DNA from: JBOGED01 sp050743625
GTDB taxonomy: Bacteria; Actinomycetota; Nitriliruptoria; Euzebyales; Egibacteraceae
DNA: 17,681 bases
Direction of reading: 5' to 3'
Assembly (NCBI GenBank): GCA_050743625.1
Contig: JBOGED010000274.1
Coordinates: 1-17,681 of the forward strand
The position numbers were made by a program, and so were the translations under genes. Positions 5,687 to 12,877 of the stretch are shown in pieces; position 1 is the stretch's first letter, and every line of letters starts with the position of its first letter. Under the pieces are notes generated by a model. The model had not been told where the DNA came from and ran no database searches. It was given only the letters and a program-made list of their open reading frames with translations.

Positions 5687-8088
5687 GGCGCTGGCCCTGG
5701 CTCGGCTATGTGGGCGCGGGGATGCTCGGTGTCTTGCTGCTCGTGGCGGTAGCGGCGCCGCTGCTCGCGCCGTACGACCCGGCGCTTCAGGTCGCCGAGC
5801 CGTTCGCGCGGCCGTCTTGGGCGCATCCCTTGGGAGCCAACGACATCGGGCAGGACATTCTGAGCGAGGTCATCTTCGGAGCGCGGGTGTCGTTGGCCGT
5901 CGGGATCACCGCGGCGCTGGTCGCCACCGTCTTGGGCACCTGTGTGGGGCTTACCGCCGGGTATGTGGGAGGGCGTCTCGACGCCGCGCTCATGCGGGTA
6001 TGCGACGTGACACTCTCGTTGCCGTTCGTGCCGCTCGCCATCGTGATCGCGGTGTTCGCCGGCCCTGGCTTGGTCGCCTTGATCTTGATCATCCCGCTGC
6101 AGCTGTGGGCGGAGGCCGCACGCAAGCTGCGGGCGCAGGTTCTGGCGGTCAGCAGGCGCGACGCCGTCCGGGCGGTGGAAGCGATGGGAGCCAGCCGCGC
6201 GTACGTCCTCCGCCGGCACCTGTTGCCCCTGCTCACGCCGATCGTCATCCCGCAGTTCGTCCGCGCGGCGATCTACGCGATCGTGCTAGAGGCCAGCCTG
6301 AGTTTTCTGGGGTTGGGCGACGCCACGATCAAGAGCTGGGGAACGATCCTCTCCTACGCGAATGCGCGCAGCGCGTTCCTCACCGACTCGTGGCTCTGGT
6401 GGATCGTGCCCCCGGGGCTGTGCATCGCGGCCGCCGGGCTGTCCTTCGCGTTCATCGGATATGCCTTGGAGGAGCGTGGCCGGCCCCGCCTCCACGCGCT
6501 CGCCCCGGCATGGCGCAGGCCGCGATCGGCAGCGCCGGCCGCGGACTCGGCAGGCGCCGCCCTTCTCCGGATCACCGATCTCACCGTGCGGTATGGAGCG
6601 AGCCCCGCCGTCCACGGTGTGAGCCTCGACGTCCGCCGCGGGGAGATCCTCGGCGTCGTCGGATCCTCGGGGAGCGGCAAGAGCACCATGGCCGGCGCGA
6701 TCATGGGACTCCTCAAAGCCCCCGCGAGGGTGGACTCCGGCCGGGTCCTATTCCATGGCGAAGACCTGCTTGACGCCTCACCCGCCCGGCTCCTCCAGCT
6801 CCGCGGCGGCCGGCTGGCGCTCGTGCCTCAGGCCGCGATGAACGCGCTGAACCCAGTCCTGACGGTCGGCGCGCAGATCGTCGAGGCGATCCGCCTCCAC
6901 CGACCGGCATCGCGGCAAGAGGCGTACCGGCATGCCCGCGAGTTGCTCGAGCGGGTCGGCATCGACGCCGCACGAGCCGGTGGCTACCCGCACGAGCTCA
7001 GCGGGGGGATGCGCCAGCGCGTCCTCATCGCGATGGCACTCGCGAACGATCCTGAGCTGATCATCGTCGACGAGCCGACAACGGGCCTCGATCCCCTGAT
7101 CCAGCATGGGATCCTCCAGCTGCTCACCGAGGTGAGCGAACGCCTTGGCGCGGGGATCGTCCTGATCTCCCATGACCTCGCCGTCGTAGCGGAGGTCGCG
7201 GACACGATCGCGGTCATGAACGCGGGTCGGATCGTCGAGTTCGGGCCGGCCGCCTCGCTGCTCCAACGCCCCCGTCAGGCGTATACCCAGCGGCTGTTGA
7301 CCGCGGCCCTCCCTCGCCGCGGTCAGCGCCGATACGTGGATAGGTCGCCGCTGCTGCAGGTCTCCGGCGTGTCGAAGTCCTACCCGCGGGCGGTCGCCGC
7401 GGTGGGCGTGGACCTCGACGTGCGTGAAGGGGAGATCGTCGGTCTGATCGGCCAGAGCGGCGCGGGCAAGAGCACGCTCGCCCGGCTCATCCTGCGTCTC
7501 GAGCGACCGGACGAAGGGAGGATCCTGTTCGGGGGCACGCCGCTGGAAGACCTCAGCCGGCGAGATCTGCGGAGCCTGCACCTGGTGTTTCAGGACCCCT
7601 ACCAGTCGCTTCCTGACCATCTGCGGGTCGGTGAGATCGTCGCGGAGCCACTCCGCATCCACGGCGAGAAGGCGGGATCACGTGTCGGGGAGGCGCTCAA
7701 GGTCGTGGGCCTCGACCCAAGCCGGTATCGAGGGCGCTACCCCTCACAGCTGTCGGGAGGGGAGCGCCAGCGCGTGGCGCTCGCCCGGGCCGCAGTGGTG
7801 CGTCCCCGCTTGATCGTCCTGGACGAGCCGACGTCGATGCTCGACGCTGAGCTGCGGCAAGAGCTGCTGGCCGCGCTGCTCCAGCTGCGGGACCAGTTTG
7901 GCGTCTCGTATTTGTGCATCACCCACGACCTCGTCCTCGCGAGGGCCTTTTGCGACCGGCTTGTCGTGCTCCGCGAGGGCCACGTCGTCGAGGCTGGGCC
8001 CACCGAGGTCGTCACGTCCAACCCCACGCATCCCTATACCGAGATGCTCGTGCGCACCGGATTGCCAGCCAATATCCGCTCCAGTTAG
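5683..8088 (+). CDS. fused peptide ABC transporter permease and two ATPases (DppC-DppD-DppF)
   Basis: One uninterrupted frame encodes 801 residues that join three normally separate importer proteins. Residues 1-265 are a DppC-type permease, with AHPLGANDIGQDILSEVIFG, an EAA loop at EAMGASRAYVLRRHLLPLL (166-184) and LEASLSFLGLGD. A Pro/Ala-rich linker of about 30 residues follows. ATPase 1 (about 295-545) has Walker A GSSGSGKST (327-335), Q383, signature LSGGMRQR (439-446), Walker B IIVDEP and H497. ATPase 2 (about 557-795) has GQSGAGKST (590-598), FQDPYQSL, LSGGERQR (690-697), IVLDEP and H748. Both ATPases end with the oligopeptide-type C-terminal motif (AYTQRLLTAALP; HPYTEMLV). All catalytic motifs look intact. 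The TTG start overlaps the dppB stop (TTGA), implying coupling. Two copies plus DppB would not give a normal 1:1 pore, so how DppB is matched is an open question. Confidence 0.95.
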   Translation: MRRWPWLGYVGAGMLGVLLLVAVAAPLLAPYDPALQVAEPFARPSWAHPLGANDIGQDILSEVIFGARVSLAVGITAALVATVLGTCVGLTAGYVGGRLDAALMRVCDVTLSLPFVPLAIVIAVFAGPGLVALILIIPLQLWAEAARKLRAQVLAVSRRDAVRAVEAMGASRAYVLRRHLLPLLTPIVIPQFVRAAIYAIVLEASLSFLGLGDATIKSWGTILSYANARSAFLTDSWLWWIVPPGLCIAAAGLSFAFIGYALEERGRPRLHALAPAWRRPRSAAPAADSAGAALLRITDLTVRYGASPAVHGVSLDVRRGEILGVVGSSGSGKSTMAGAIMGLLKAPARVDSGRVLFHGEDLLDASPARLLQLRGGRLALVPQAAMNALNPVLTVGAQIVEAIRLHRPASRQEAYRHARELLERVGIDAARAGGYPHELSGGMRQRVLIAMALANDPELIIVDEPTTGLDPLIQHGILQLLTEVSERLGAGIVLISHDLAVVAEVADTIAVMNAGRIVEFGPAASLLQRPRQAYTQRLLTAALPRRGQRRYVDRSPLLQVSGVSKSYPRAVAAVGVDLDVREGEIVGLIGQSGAGKSTLARLILRLERPDEGRILFGGTPLEDLSRRDLRSLHLVFQDPYQSLPDHLRVGEIVAEPLRIHGEKAGSRVGEALKVVGLDPSRYRGRYPSQLSGGERQRVALARAAVVRPRLIVLDEPTSMLDAELRQELLAALLQLRDQFGVSYLCITHDLVLARAFCDRLVVLREGHVVEAGPTEVVTSNPTHPYTEMLVRTGLPANIRSS

Positions 8089-8104
8089 GGTAAGTTCCCT
8101 TTCA

Positions 8105-8710
8105 ATGAGAAGGACTGCTGCCGTTGCGGTGCTCGACATGGACCTGCGCGGCCCGTACGAGCCGCTCGAGCACCCATCCGTGCGAGATCTCGTCGAGCGG
8201 GTCGACTGTTACGACCTTCCCGCGCTGGACCTCGCGCGGTATCGCGGCCTGGTCGCGGAGGGCATGATCGACCAGGAGTTTCTCTACCGGCACCGCCAAC
8301 TCGTCGCTGACTACCTCGACCGCGGAGGGACGGTCGTGTTCGGTGGGCACCTCTTGCGCCCGTGGCTCCCTGGTGCCGGGATATTCGTACCGAAGGTGAT
8401 CACGTCGTTCGGTGACTACCAGGTGCGGATCGTTTCCGACCACCCGATCTTCGCGGGAGTGGACCCGCATGACCTCACCTACCGCCGAGGCGTCGCCGGG
8501 TTCTTCGCCCGCGGCCACAACCCGCCGCCCGATACCGCGGTGGTCCTTGCCGAGCTGGCCGGCGGGGAGCCGGTCGTCTACCTCGACGAGCGCACCACGG
8601 CCGGGACGATCCTGGTGCACTCCGGGTACGGGCTACTCGGCTACTCGCCTGGGGAGACGACGGCGGCTCGTGTCGCTCCCCAGCTGCTCGCATGGATCAG
8701 CCAGAGGTGA
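8105..8710 (+). CDS. uncharacterised protein, amidotransferase-like fold, paralogue 1
   Basis: I do not recognise a named family for this 201-residue protein. It starts with a beta strand (AAVAVLDMDL), has a helix and strand (residues 60-80: YRHRQLVADYLDRGGTVVFG), then WLPG (87-90), DHPIFAGVDPHDL (112-124) and a C-terminal VYLDERTTAGTILVHSGYG (158-176). The order resembles ThuA-like/class-I glutamine amidotransferase folds. The place of the nucleophile elbow reads GGTVVFGGHL with no Cys, so it is probably not an amidotransferase. It has no signal peptide or membrane segment. It begins 16 bases after the ABC fusion gene, and the following gene is a diverged copy of it. The start at 8105 gives the complete first strand; the ribosome binding site is weak. 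An accessory role for the transporter is inferred from position only. Confidence 0.8.
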   Translation: MRRTAAVAVLDMDLRGPYEPLEHPSVRDLVERVDCYDLPALDLARYRGLVAEGMIDQEFLYRHRQLVADYLDRGGTVVFGGHLLRPWLPGAGIFVPKVITSFGDYQVRIVSDHPIFAGVDPHDLTYRRGVAGFFARGHNPPPDTAVVLAELAGGEPVVYLDERTTAGTILVHSGYGLLGYSPGETTAARVAPQLLAWISQR

Positions 8711-9306
8711 GCAGGATCGGGGTCCTCTACGGCGGGTCGGCGGCGCACCACCGCGCGCTGCACGCGCCGAAGTACCGCCGCCTGCTGGACGGCATCCTCT
8801 ACCTCCCCGATGCCGCCAGCGCCGGGCTCGGCGGGTGCACCACGCTGATCGTCCCCGAGCGGCTGCACCGCGGGTTGCTCCACCGGACCGCCCCCGCGAT
8901 CCGTGCGCTGCTCGACGAAGAGGGCACCGTCGTACTGTTCGGTGAGCAACCCACCGCCTGGCTGCCCGGCCTGCGGTGGGCGCATCGCCCGACGAACTGG
9001 TGGTGGTGGCTTGATGGCGGTCCCGCTCCCGTGGTGGCCACCGCGCCCGGCCACAGCCTGTTCGACCGGCTCACGCTCGCGGACATGACATGGCATATCC
9101 ACGGGGTCTTCGACCCGCCCGCCGGCGCCGAGATCGTCCTGACCGCACAAGACGGGAGCGCCGTCCTTTACCTCGACCGCGTCAGCACGCCCGGCACCCT
9201 CATCGTGACGTCCCTCGACCCGCTCTCGCACTTCGGCTCGTACTTCATGCCCGCCACGGAGCGCTTCCTCGACGGCTTCCTCCCGTGGCTGCACGACAGC
9301 GCCTGA
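8707..9306 (+). CDS. uncharacterised protein, amidotransferase-like fold, paralogue 2
   Basis: This 199-residue protein aligns along its length with the preceding one. LLDEEGTVVLFGEQPTAWLP (residues 68-87) corresponds to YLDRGGTVVFGG...WLP. GHSLFDRLTLADMTW (115-129) corresponds to DHPIFAGVDPHDLTY. VLYLDRVSTPGTLIVTS (153-169) corresponds to VVYLDERTTAGTILVHS. It is therefore a tandem duplicate that has diverged strongly. It has an unusual NWWWWLDGG stretch (98-106). No catalytic Cys sits at the elbow position. The GTG at 8707 overlaps the upstream stop as GTGA, the same coupling seen for pup/prcB; an in-frame ATG at 8692 would add five residues. The pair may work as a heterodimer. Function unknown. 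Confidence 0.8.
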   Translation: MSRIGVLYGGSAAHHRALHAPKYRRLLDGILYLPDAASAGLGGCTTLIVPERLHRGLLHRTAPAIRALLDEEGTVVLFGEQPTAWLPGLRWAHRPTNWWWWLDGGPAPVVATAPGHSLFDRLTLADMTWHIHGVFDPPAGAEIVLTAQDGSAVLYLDRVSTPGTLIVTSLDPLSHFGSYFMPATERFLDGFLPWLHDSA

Positions 9307-9344
9307 CTGGCCTGGCCATAGACCCGCCGAGACAGGGAGCAGCG

Positions 9345-9449
9345 ATGAAGGTCGCCTCCGTGTTCGTTCCCTCGGAGTCCGCTGCCAGCTTTTGCGCGCC
9401 GCCGCGCAAAGCTTGCCCCAACCACAACCGCATCTGGGATCCGGCCTGA
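9345..9449 (+). CDS. possible small or truncated ORF
   Basis: This is a 34-codon frame starting MKVASVFVPSES, 38 bases after the second paralogue, with CAGGGAGC at a good distance before the ATG. The first 13 codons look like ordinary coding sequence. The later codons run straight through the first REP-like hairpin, and the frame ends before the second. It may be the 5' end of a former third gene of the operon disrupted by repeat insertion, or a chance frame. No function is suggested. Confidence 0.25.
   Translation: MKVASVFVPSESAASFCAPPRKACPNHNRIWDPA
9387..9413. repeat. REP-like hairpin, copy 1
   Basis: AGCTTTTGCGCG (9387-9398), loop CCGC, CGCGCAAAGCT (9403-9413): an 11-bp stem with one extra T in the left arm. 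The core TTGCGCGCCGNCGCGCAA is shared with the hairpin at 9456-9488, while the outer arms differ in sequence but still pair. Confidence 0.75.
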
Positions 9450-9455
9450 CTGACG

Positions 9456-9488
9456 TGAGGTTATTGCGCGCCGACGCGCAAAACCTCA
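9456..9488. repeat. REP-like hairpin, copy 2
   Basis: TGAGGTTATTGCGCG (9456-9470), loop CCGA, CGCGCAAAACCTCA (9475-9488): a 14-bp stem with a single bulged A in the left arm, close to where copy 1 has its bulge. It has the same core as copy 1 but different, compensating outer arms. There is no following T tract, so it is unlikely to be a simple terminator. Confidence 0.75.
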
Positions 9489-9715
9489 GTTCGTACCAGG
9501 ACGCCGCGGTCGCCGACGCGAGCGCGGACGGGAGAAGCCGGGAACGGCCTCCTTCCTGCTCTGCCTCTGCGGCCACAGGTGCGTCGACCCGAACGAGCGG
9601 GTCCAGCCACGCATCGACGCTCTCGACGTCCTCACCTCCCCCGACGGCACACGCCAAATGAGCCCCGAACCGGGACTACCGGAGCCGTAGCAGGTGGAAC
9701 CGCCCCGTCCCGGCG

Positions 9716-10897
9716 TCAAAGACCTGAGACCGCGAAGCCGAGGTCGATGACGAATCGGGCGAGGCGCGCGCGGTCGGCGAACAGCCTTGTGAGCGCTGGC
9801 GTGACCGGGTCGTGGAGGCGCTCGAGGGGCAGCGCGTAGAGGGCGCTGCGTATGGTGAGCGACCCAATGTACCCGTATCGGACGTCCGCCTCGTCGACGG
9901 CCATGCCTTCCTCGCGCAGCCCGGCGATGTACGGCGGGACGATCGCCGCGTGCAAGGCGGGAAGATCACGGGGATCGAACGCGCCCGCCTGCGGCAGCCC
10001 GACGAGGAGCTGACCGAGGTCGAACCCGACCGCGACGAGGCTGTTGAAGCTGCCGAAGTCGATGGCGACGAAGCCGTCGGGGTTGCCCACCGGCACGAGC
10101 AGGTTCTGTGGGCACGCGTCGCCGTGGGCGAGGGTCCGCGGTAGCTGGTCGAGCGTGTCGAGGATGGCGGGGAAGCGCTCGACCAGGACGAACAGGTCAT
10201 CGTGCAACCGGTCGTCGACCGCTCCCGCGACCAGCGGGTTGGACCAGGTCGCGTCGTCCCGGAGCTTGGGGAGCACGACCGCGGTCCTCCCCAAGTTGTA
10301 GTAACGAAGCGCCGCCTCCCTCAGCGCCAGCGCGCCGACGGGCTCAAGCCGATCCTCGGCGCGCCGGGCCGCAAGCCGGCCCAGCAGGTGGGCCGCCCGC
10401 CGGAAGCGCGGGAGGTCCCACACGACATCGGCTGTTCTCACGTCCTCCAGCCACATGGCGATGCGGTCGTCCCCGAGGTCGTCGATGCGGTAGACGTGCG
10501 GGAGCCGTAGGCCCGGGGGGAGCATGGTCGCAAGCGGAGACCGGTAGAGGTCGGCCTCGACTCCCCAGGGGAACTGCCTGATCTGCTCTTCGACCACCTC
10601 CGATGGGAAGAGGTGGAGATCTGGCCAATGCCGCAGGGACTGTAGGACCTTGACGAACAACGACCAGCGCACAAGGCCCTTACCGTCCCGGGCGATGCCT
10701 TTGACCCGCGCGAGCAGCCCAGTCGAGGGAGTACCCACCCGATAGTGGACGGGCTCGACCCACCAGTCCACGAGCTCTAGCCCCGGACGCCCAAGGCTGG
10801 ACCGGACCAGCATGGCGAGGTCGTCGTCGCTGACGACCGCGGGACCCAACAGCTCGTTGCCGCTGGCCATACGCACAGGGGTTGAGGTGACGGTCAT
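9716..10897 (-). CDS. APH-like phosphotransferase (kinase-fold) family protein
   Basis: This 393-residue cytoplasmic protein has the aminoglycoside-phosphotransferase/choline-kinase-like fold. The N-lobe shows the ATP-binding strand RWSLFVKVL, with Lys83 as probable phosphate-binding lysine. The C-lobe has the catalytic loop LAHGDACPQNLLV (His258, Asp260, Asn265) and the metal-binding VAIDFGSF (Asp280). These key residues are present, so it is probably active. The substrate cannot be inferred: members phosphorylate antibiotics, choline, sugars or amino-acid-like compounds, and most chromosomal copies are not resistance genes. The ATG at 10897 is supported by GGAG six bases upstream. It stands alone on the minus strand and is convergent with the transporter operon. 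The C-terminus ends close to the hairpin-rich spacer. Confidence 0.9.
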   Translation of the reverse strand: MTVTSTPVRMASGNELLGPAVVSDDDLAMLVRSSLGRPGLELVDWWVEPVHYRVGTPSTGLLARVKGIARDGKGLVRWSLFVKVLQSLRHWPDLHLFPSEVVEEQIRQFPWGVEADLYRSPLATMLPPGLRLPHVYRIDDLGDDRIAMWLEDVRTADVVWDLPRFRRAAHLLGRLAARRAEDRLEPVGALALREAALRYYNLGRTAVVLPKLRDDATWSNPLVAGAVDDRLHDDLFVLVERFPAILDTLDQLPRTLAHGDACPQNLLVPVGNPDGFVAIDFGSFNSLVAVGFDLGQLLVGLPQAGAFDPRDLPALHAAIVPPYIAGLREEGMAVDEADVRYGYIGSLTIRSALYALPLERLHDPVTPALTRLFADRARLARFVIDLGFAVSGL

Positions 10898-11000
10898 CAG
10901 CGCTCCATCCGCGATCTTCGAGACGACACCTCACTTTGTGCGCGGAGGCTTGACGTTCTCTGAACGATCGCTGGACGTGCCGCAGGGCAAGGGCCCCGGC

Positions 11001-11522
11001 CTACCCACCGTCCCGGGTGCGCCTGCGTGCTGGCAGTGCCCCGGCCACGACGAAACAGGCGGAGAGAAGCACCAGGTTCTTCACCACGAACTCCCCCTCA
11101 GTGGAGAGCGCGATTGGGTGATCGGGCTGGAAGGCGGCGGCAGGCTGGACCACGAGCACCAGGAAGGTGCCGAGCAGCTCACCGGCGGTCAACACGAGCG
11201 TGGCACGCAGCCACCGGCCGACCAGCAGCGCGACACCGACCACGATCTCGAACCAGCCGAGAGCCGGGAGGAGCCAGGCGGGATCGAACAGGGGTAACGT
11301 CTGCTCGACAAGCTCGGCGATCGGGCTGACGCCGAACACCTTCTTGAGGCCGAACAAGACGAAGACGAGGCCCAACGAGATCCGCAGCAACGGCACGCCC
11401 CACCGCCGGAGCCGCGCTCGGAGCCAGTCGTCGATACGGTCGAGGCGGCTCCAACCCTCGGTGCCCGTCTCATCGTGGCGGGCTGATTCTGGTGTGTCCA
11501 TATACGAGTACTTCGTAGCCAC
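11001..11522 (-). CDS. DoxX-family membrane protein
   Basis: This 173-residue integral membrane protein has a hydrophilic, charged N-terminus (about 40 residues) and four hydrophobic segments near 42-60, 83-101, 107-125 and 145-163. The first (LLRISLGLVFVLFGLKKVFG) and second (LLPALGWFEIVVGVALLVG) carry the usual DoxX/DoxD-like pattern of a G-x-x-F/K motif and a conserved Glu in the second helix. The biochemical role of the family is not well defined; links to quinone or thiosulfate oxidation and oxidative stress exist for some members. The start could be GTG 11522 or ATG 11501 (MDTPESARH); neither has a strong ribosome binding site. It is divergent from the ycaQ-like gene across 49 bases, so the two probably share a control region. 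Confidence 0.9.
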   Translation of the reverse strand: MATKYSYMDTPESARHDETGTEGWSRLDRIDDWLRARLRRWGVPLLRISLGLVFVLFGLKKVFGVSPIAELVEQTLPLFDPAWLLPALGWFEIVVGVALLVGRWLRATLVLTAGELLGTFLVLVVQPAAAFQPDHPIALSTEGEFVVKNLVLLSACFVVAGALPARRRTRDGG

Positions 11523-11529
11523 GCCACCC

Positions 11530-11557
11530 CAGGTTTCCGCCTATAGGGAGTAAGTTG
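11530..11557. repeat. short palindromic repeat, copy 1 of 3
   Basis: CAGGTTTCCGCCTATAGGGAG followed by TAAGTTGC lies in the 49-base divergent gap between the DoxX and YcaQ-like genes. It matches the copy at 17114-17144 at most positions, sharing CAGG-TTCC, TATAGGGAG and AA-GTTGC. The centre CCTATAGG is a perfect palindrome. It could be a dispersed repeat or a regulatory site for either neighbour. Confidence 0.5.
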
Positions 11558-11571
11558 CCGCAGATGGGCTG

Positions 11572-12711
11572 ATGGCCATCGATAGACTGGCGCCGCCCAT
11601 GACGCTCGGCCTACCGCAGGTATGCGCTCTCGCGATCTCTCACTCCCTGTTCCAGCCGACCACATTGCAGTCGGCGATCGATCGCCTCGGATTCATCCAA
11701 GCGGACCCGATCCGCTCGCCCGCGAGGGCGCAAGATCTGATCCTTCGTCACCGCGTTAGGGACTATCGCGCGGGAGATCTCGAGCGGCGATACCCGTCGC
11801 TTGATATCGAGGAGGACCTTCTTTACGCCTACGGCTTCCTCTCTCGCGAGGTCTACCGGCTGGTGCATCCCCGGATCACGACTGGCTTGCCCGATCTGGA
11901 ACAGAGAGTCCTCGCCTCAGTGCGGACCCACGGACCGATGCATCCGGTAGAGCTGGACGAGCAGTTCGGGCGCGAACGGATCGTCAACGCCTGGGGCGGC
12001 TACTCGAAAGCGACAAAGCGAGCACTGGAACACCTGCATTACCGTGGGTTCCTGCGGATCGCCCGACGCGAAAACGGCATTCGTATCTACGAGGCGGCAG
12101 CACCGGTCGACGAGTCGATCGCGCCGGAAGAACGCCTCCGAAAGCTGCTCCTCGTGATCGCGAATGTCCTCGCGCCGGTTCCGGACAAGACCCTCCAGGC
12201 GATCGCCGCGCGTGTCAGGCGTGTCACCACTGGAGTCATGGATCACCGAAAGGCGATCCGCGAGCTACTCGATACAGGCGAGCTGGAGACGCAGCCTGTT
12301 GCCGGACTCACCTATATCTGGCCGGCGTCCACGATGATGCGTGAAGCACCACCGGCTCGCGTGCGCTTTCTCGCGCCGTTCGATCCGCTGGTGTGGGATC
12401 GCCGCCGGTTCGAGCATCTTTGGGAGTGGCCGTATCGTTTCGAGGCATATACGCCCCCCGCGAAGCGCCTCCGCGGCTACTACGCGATGCCGCTTCTCTG
12501 GCGTGAGCGAGTCATCGGATGGGCGAACGCGAACGTCACCGGACAGCAGCTGGACGTCGAGCTGGGCTTCGTCGGAGCGCGGCCTCGCGACCGCCGTTTC
12601 GATCGGGAGGTGGAGGTTGAGATCTCGCGTCTGCGAACCTTCCTCGAGCTGGACAGCGTGGGCCGATCAGCTCGTGGACCGGCGGCGAGTACGCCACCTC
12701 GGCTCACGTGA
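11572..12711 (+). CDS. winged-helix DNA glycosylase, YcaQ/AlkX family
   Basis: This protein of up to 379 residues belongs to the HTH_42/YcaQ family of DNA glycosylases that excise bulky or cross-linked alkylated bases. An N-terminal helical part (PQVCALAISHSLFQ...) leads to LGFIQADPIRSPARAQDLIL (40-59). The Gln43-x-Asp45 motif there corresponds to the QxD catalytic motif of the AlkX branch, not the QxQ of the toxin-resistance AlkZ branch. Winged-helix repeats follow (SKATKRALEHLHYRGFLRIA near 146-165), then the conserved C-terminal FLAPFDPLVWDRRRFEHL...YRFEAYTP. The ATG at 11572 is given; ATG 11599 (MTLGLPQVCAL) fits the usual family N-terminus and may be the true start. No good ribosome binding site marks either. 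A DNA-repair role is inferred from the family. Confidence 0.9.
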   Translation: MAIDRLAPPMTLGLPQVCALAISHSLFQPTTLQSAIDRLGFIQADPIRSPARAQDLILRHRVRDYRAGDLERRYPSLDIEEDLLYAYGFLSREVYRLVHPRITTGLPDLEQRVLASVRTHGPMHPVELDEQFGRERIVNAWGGYSKATKRALEHLHYRGFLRIARRENGIRIYEAAAPVDESIAPEERLRKLLLVIANVLAPVPDKTLQAIAARVRRVTTGVMDHRKAIRELLDTGELETQPVAGLTYIWPASTMMREAPPARVRFLAPFDPLVWDRRRFEHLWEWPYRFEAYTPPAKRLRGYYAMPLLWRERVIGWANANVTGQQLDVELGFVGARPRDRRFDREVEVEISRLRTFLELDSVGRSARGPAASTPPRLT

Positions 12712-12840
12712 ATGTGGCGGGTTGAGCGGTCGCGTGCACGGCGAAGTTTCTCGGTATGCAACGTATTTCTGCCCGGGGCTGTCGACTCAAGGGAACTGAT
12801 AGTGGCGTTAGGGGAACATCAGCGACACCAACGGATCCTT

Positions 12841-12852
12841 CCCCATATGGGG
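12841..12852. promoter_or_regulatory. perfect palindrome upstream of glgC
   Basis: CCCCATATGGGG is a perfect 12-base palindrome ending 25 bases before the glgC ATG, in a 166-base spacer with no gene. Its position in the leader or near the promoter suggests an operator, but no regulator is named by the sequence. Confidence 0.35.
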
Positions 12853-12877
12853 GACGGGAAAGGGTAGGGTGACAGCG

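Larger units (their letters stand above)
9307..9715. other. gene-poor spacer with hairpins between the transporter operon and the kinase gene
   Basis: About 409 bases with no gene I can firmly support. The left part holds a 34-codon open frame with a good ribosome binding site and two related hairpins (listed separately). The right part (about 9500-9700) is GC-rich and open in several frames on both strands without recognisable protein. It contains no tRNA-like sequence and no T-rich terminator. Confidence 0.5.

Noticed and set aside
6778..7662. 294-codon minus-strand frame opposite the two ATPase domains
   Set aside because: The plus frame contains all ABC motifs; the antisense frame shows none of its own.
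8086..8104. AGGGTAAGTTCCCT mini-palindrome before the first paralogue, loosely like the dispersed repeat
   Set aside because: Only a 4-bp stem, and the likeness is limited to TAGGG and TAAGTT; too weak to call.
8641..9657. Minus-strand frame whose first 60 codons lie in the 9307-9715 spacer
   Set aside because: TTG start without a ribosome binding site; most of the frame is antisense to the second paralogue, and no domain is recognisable.
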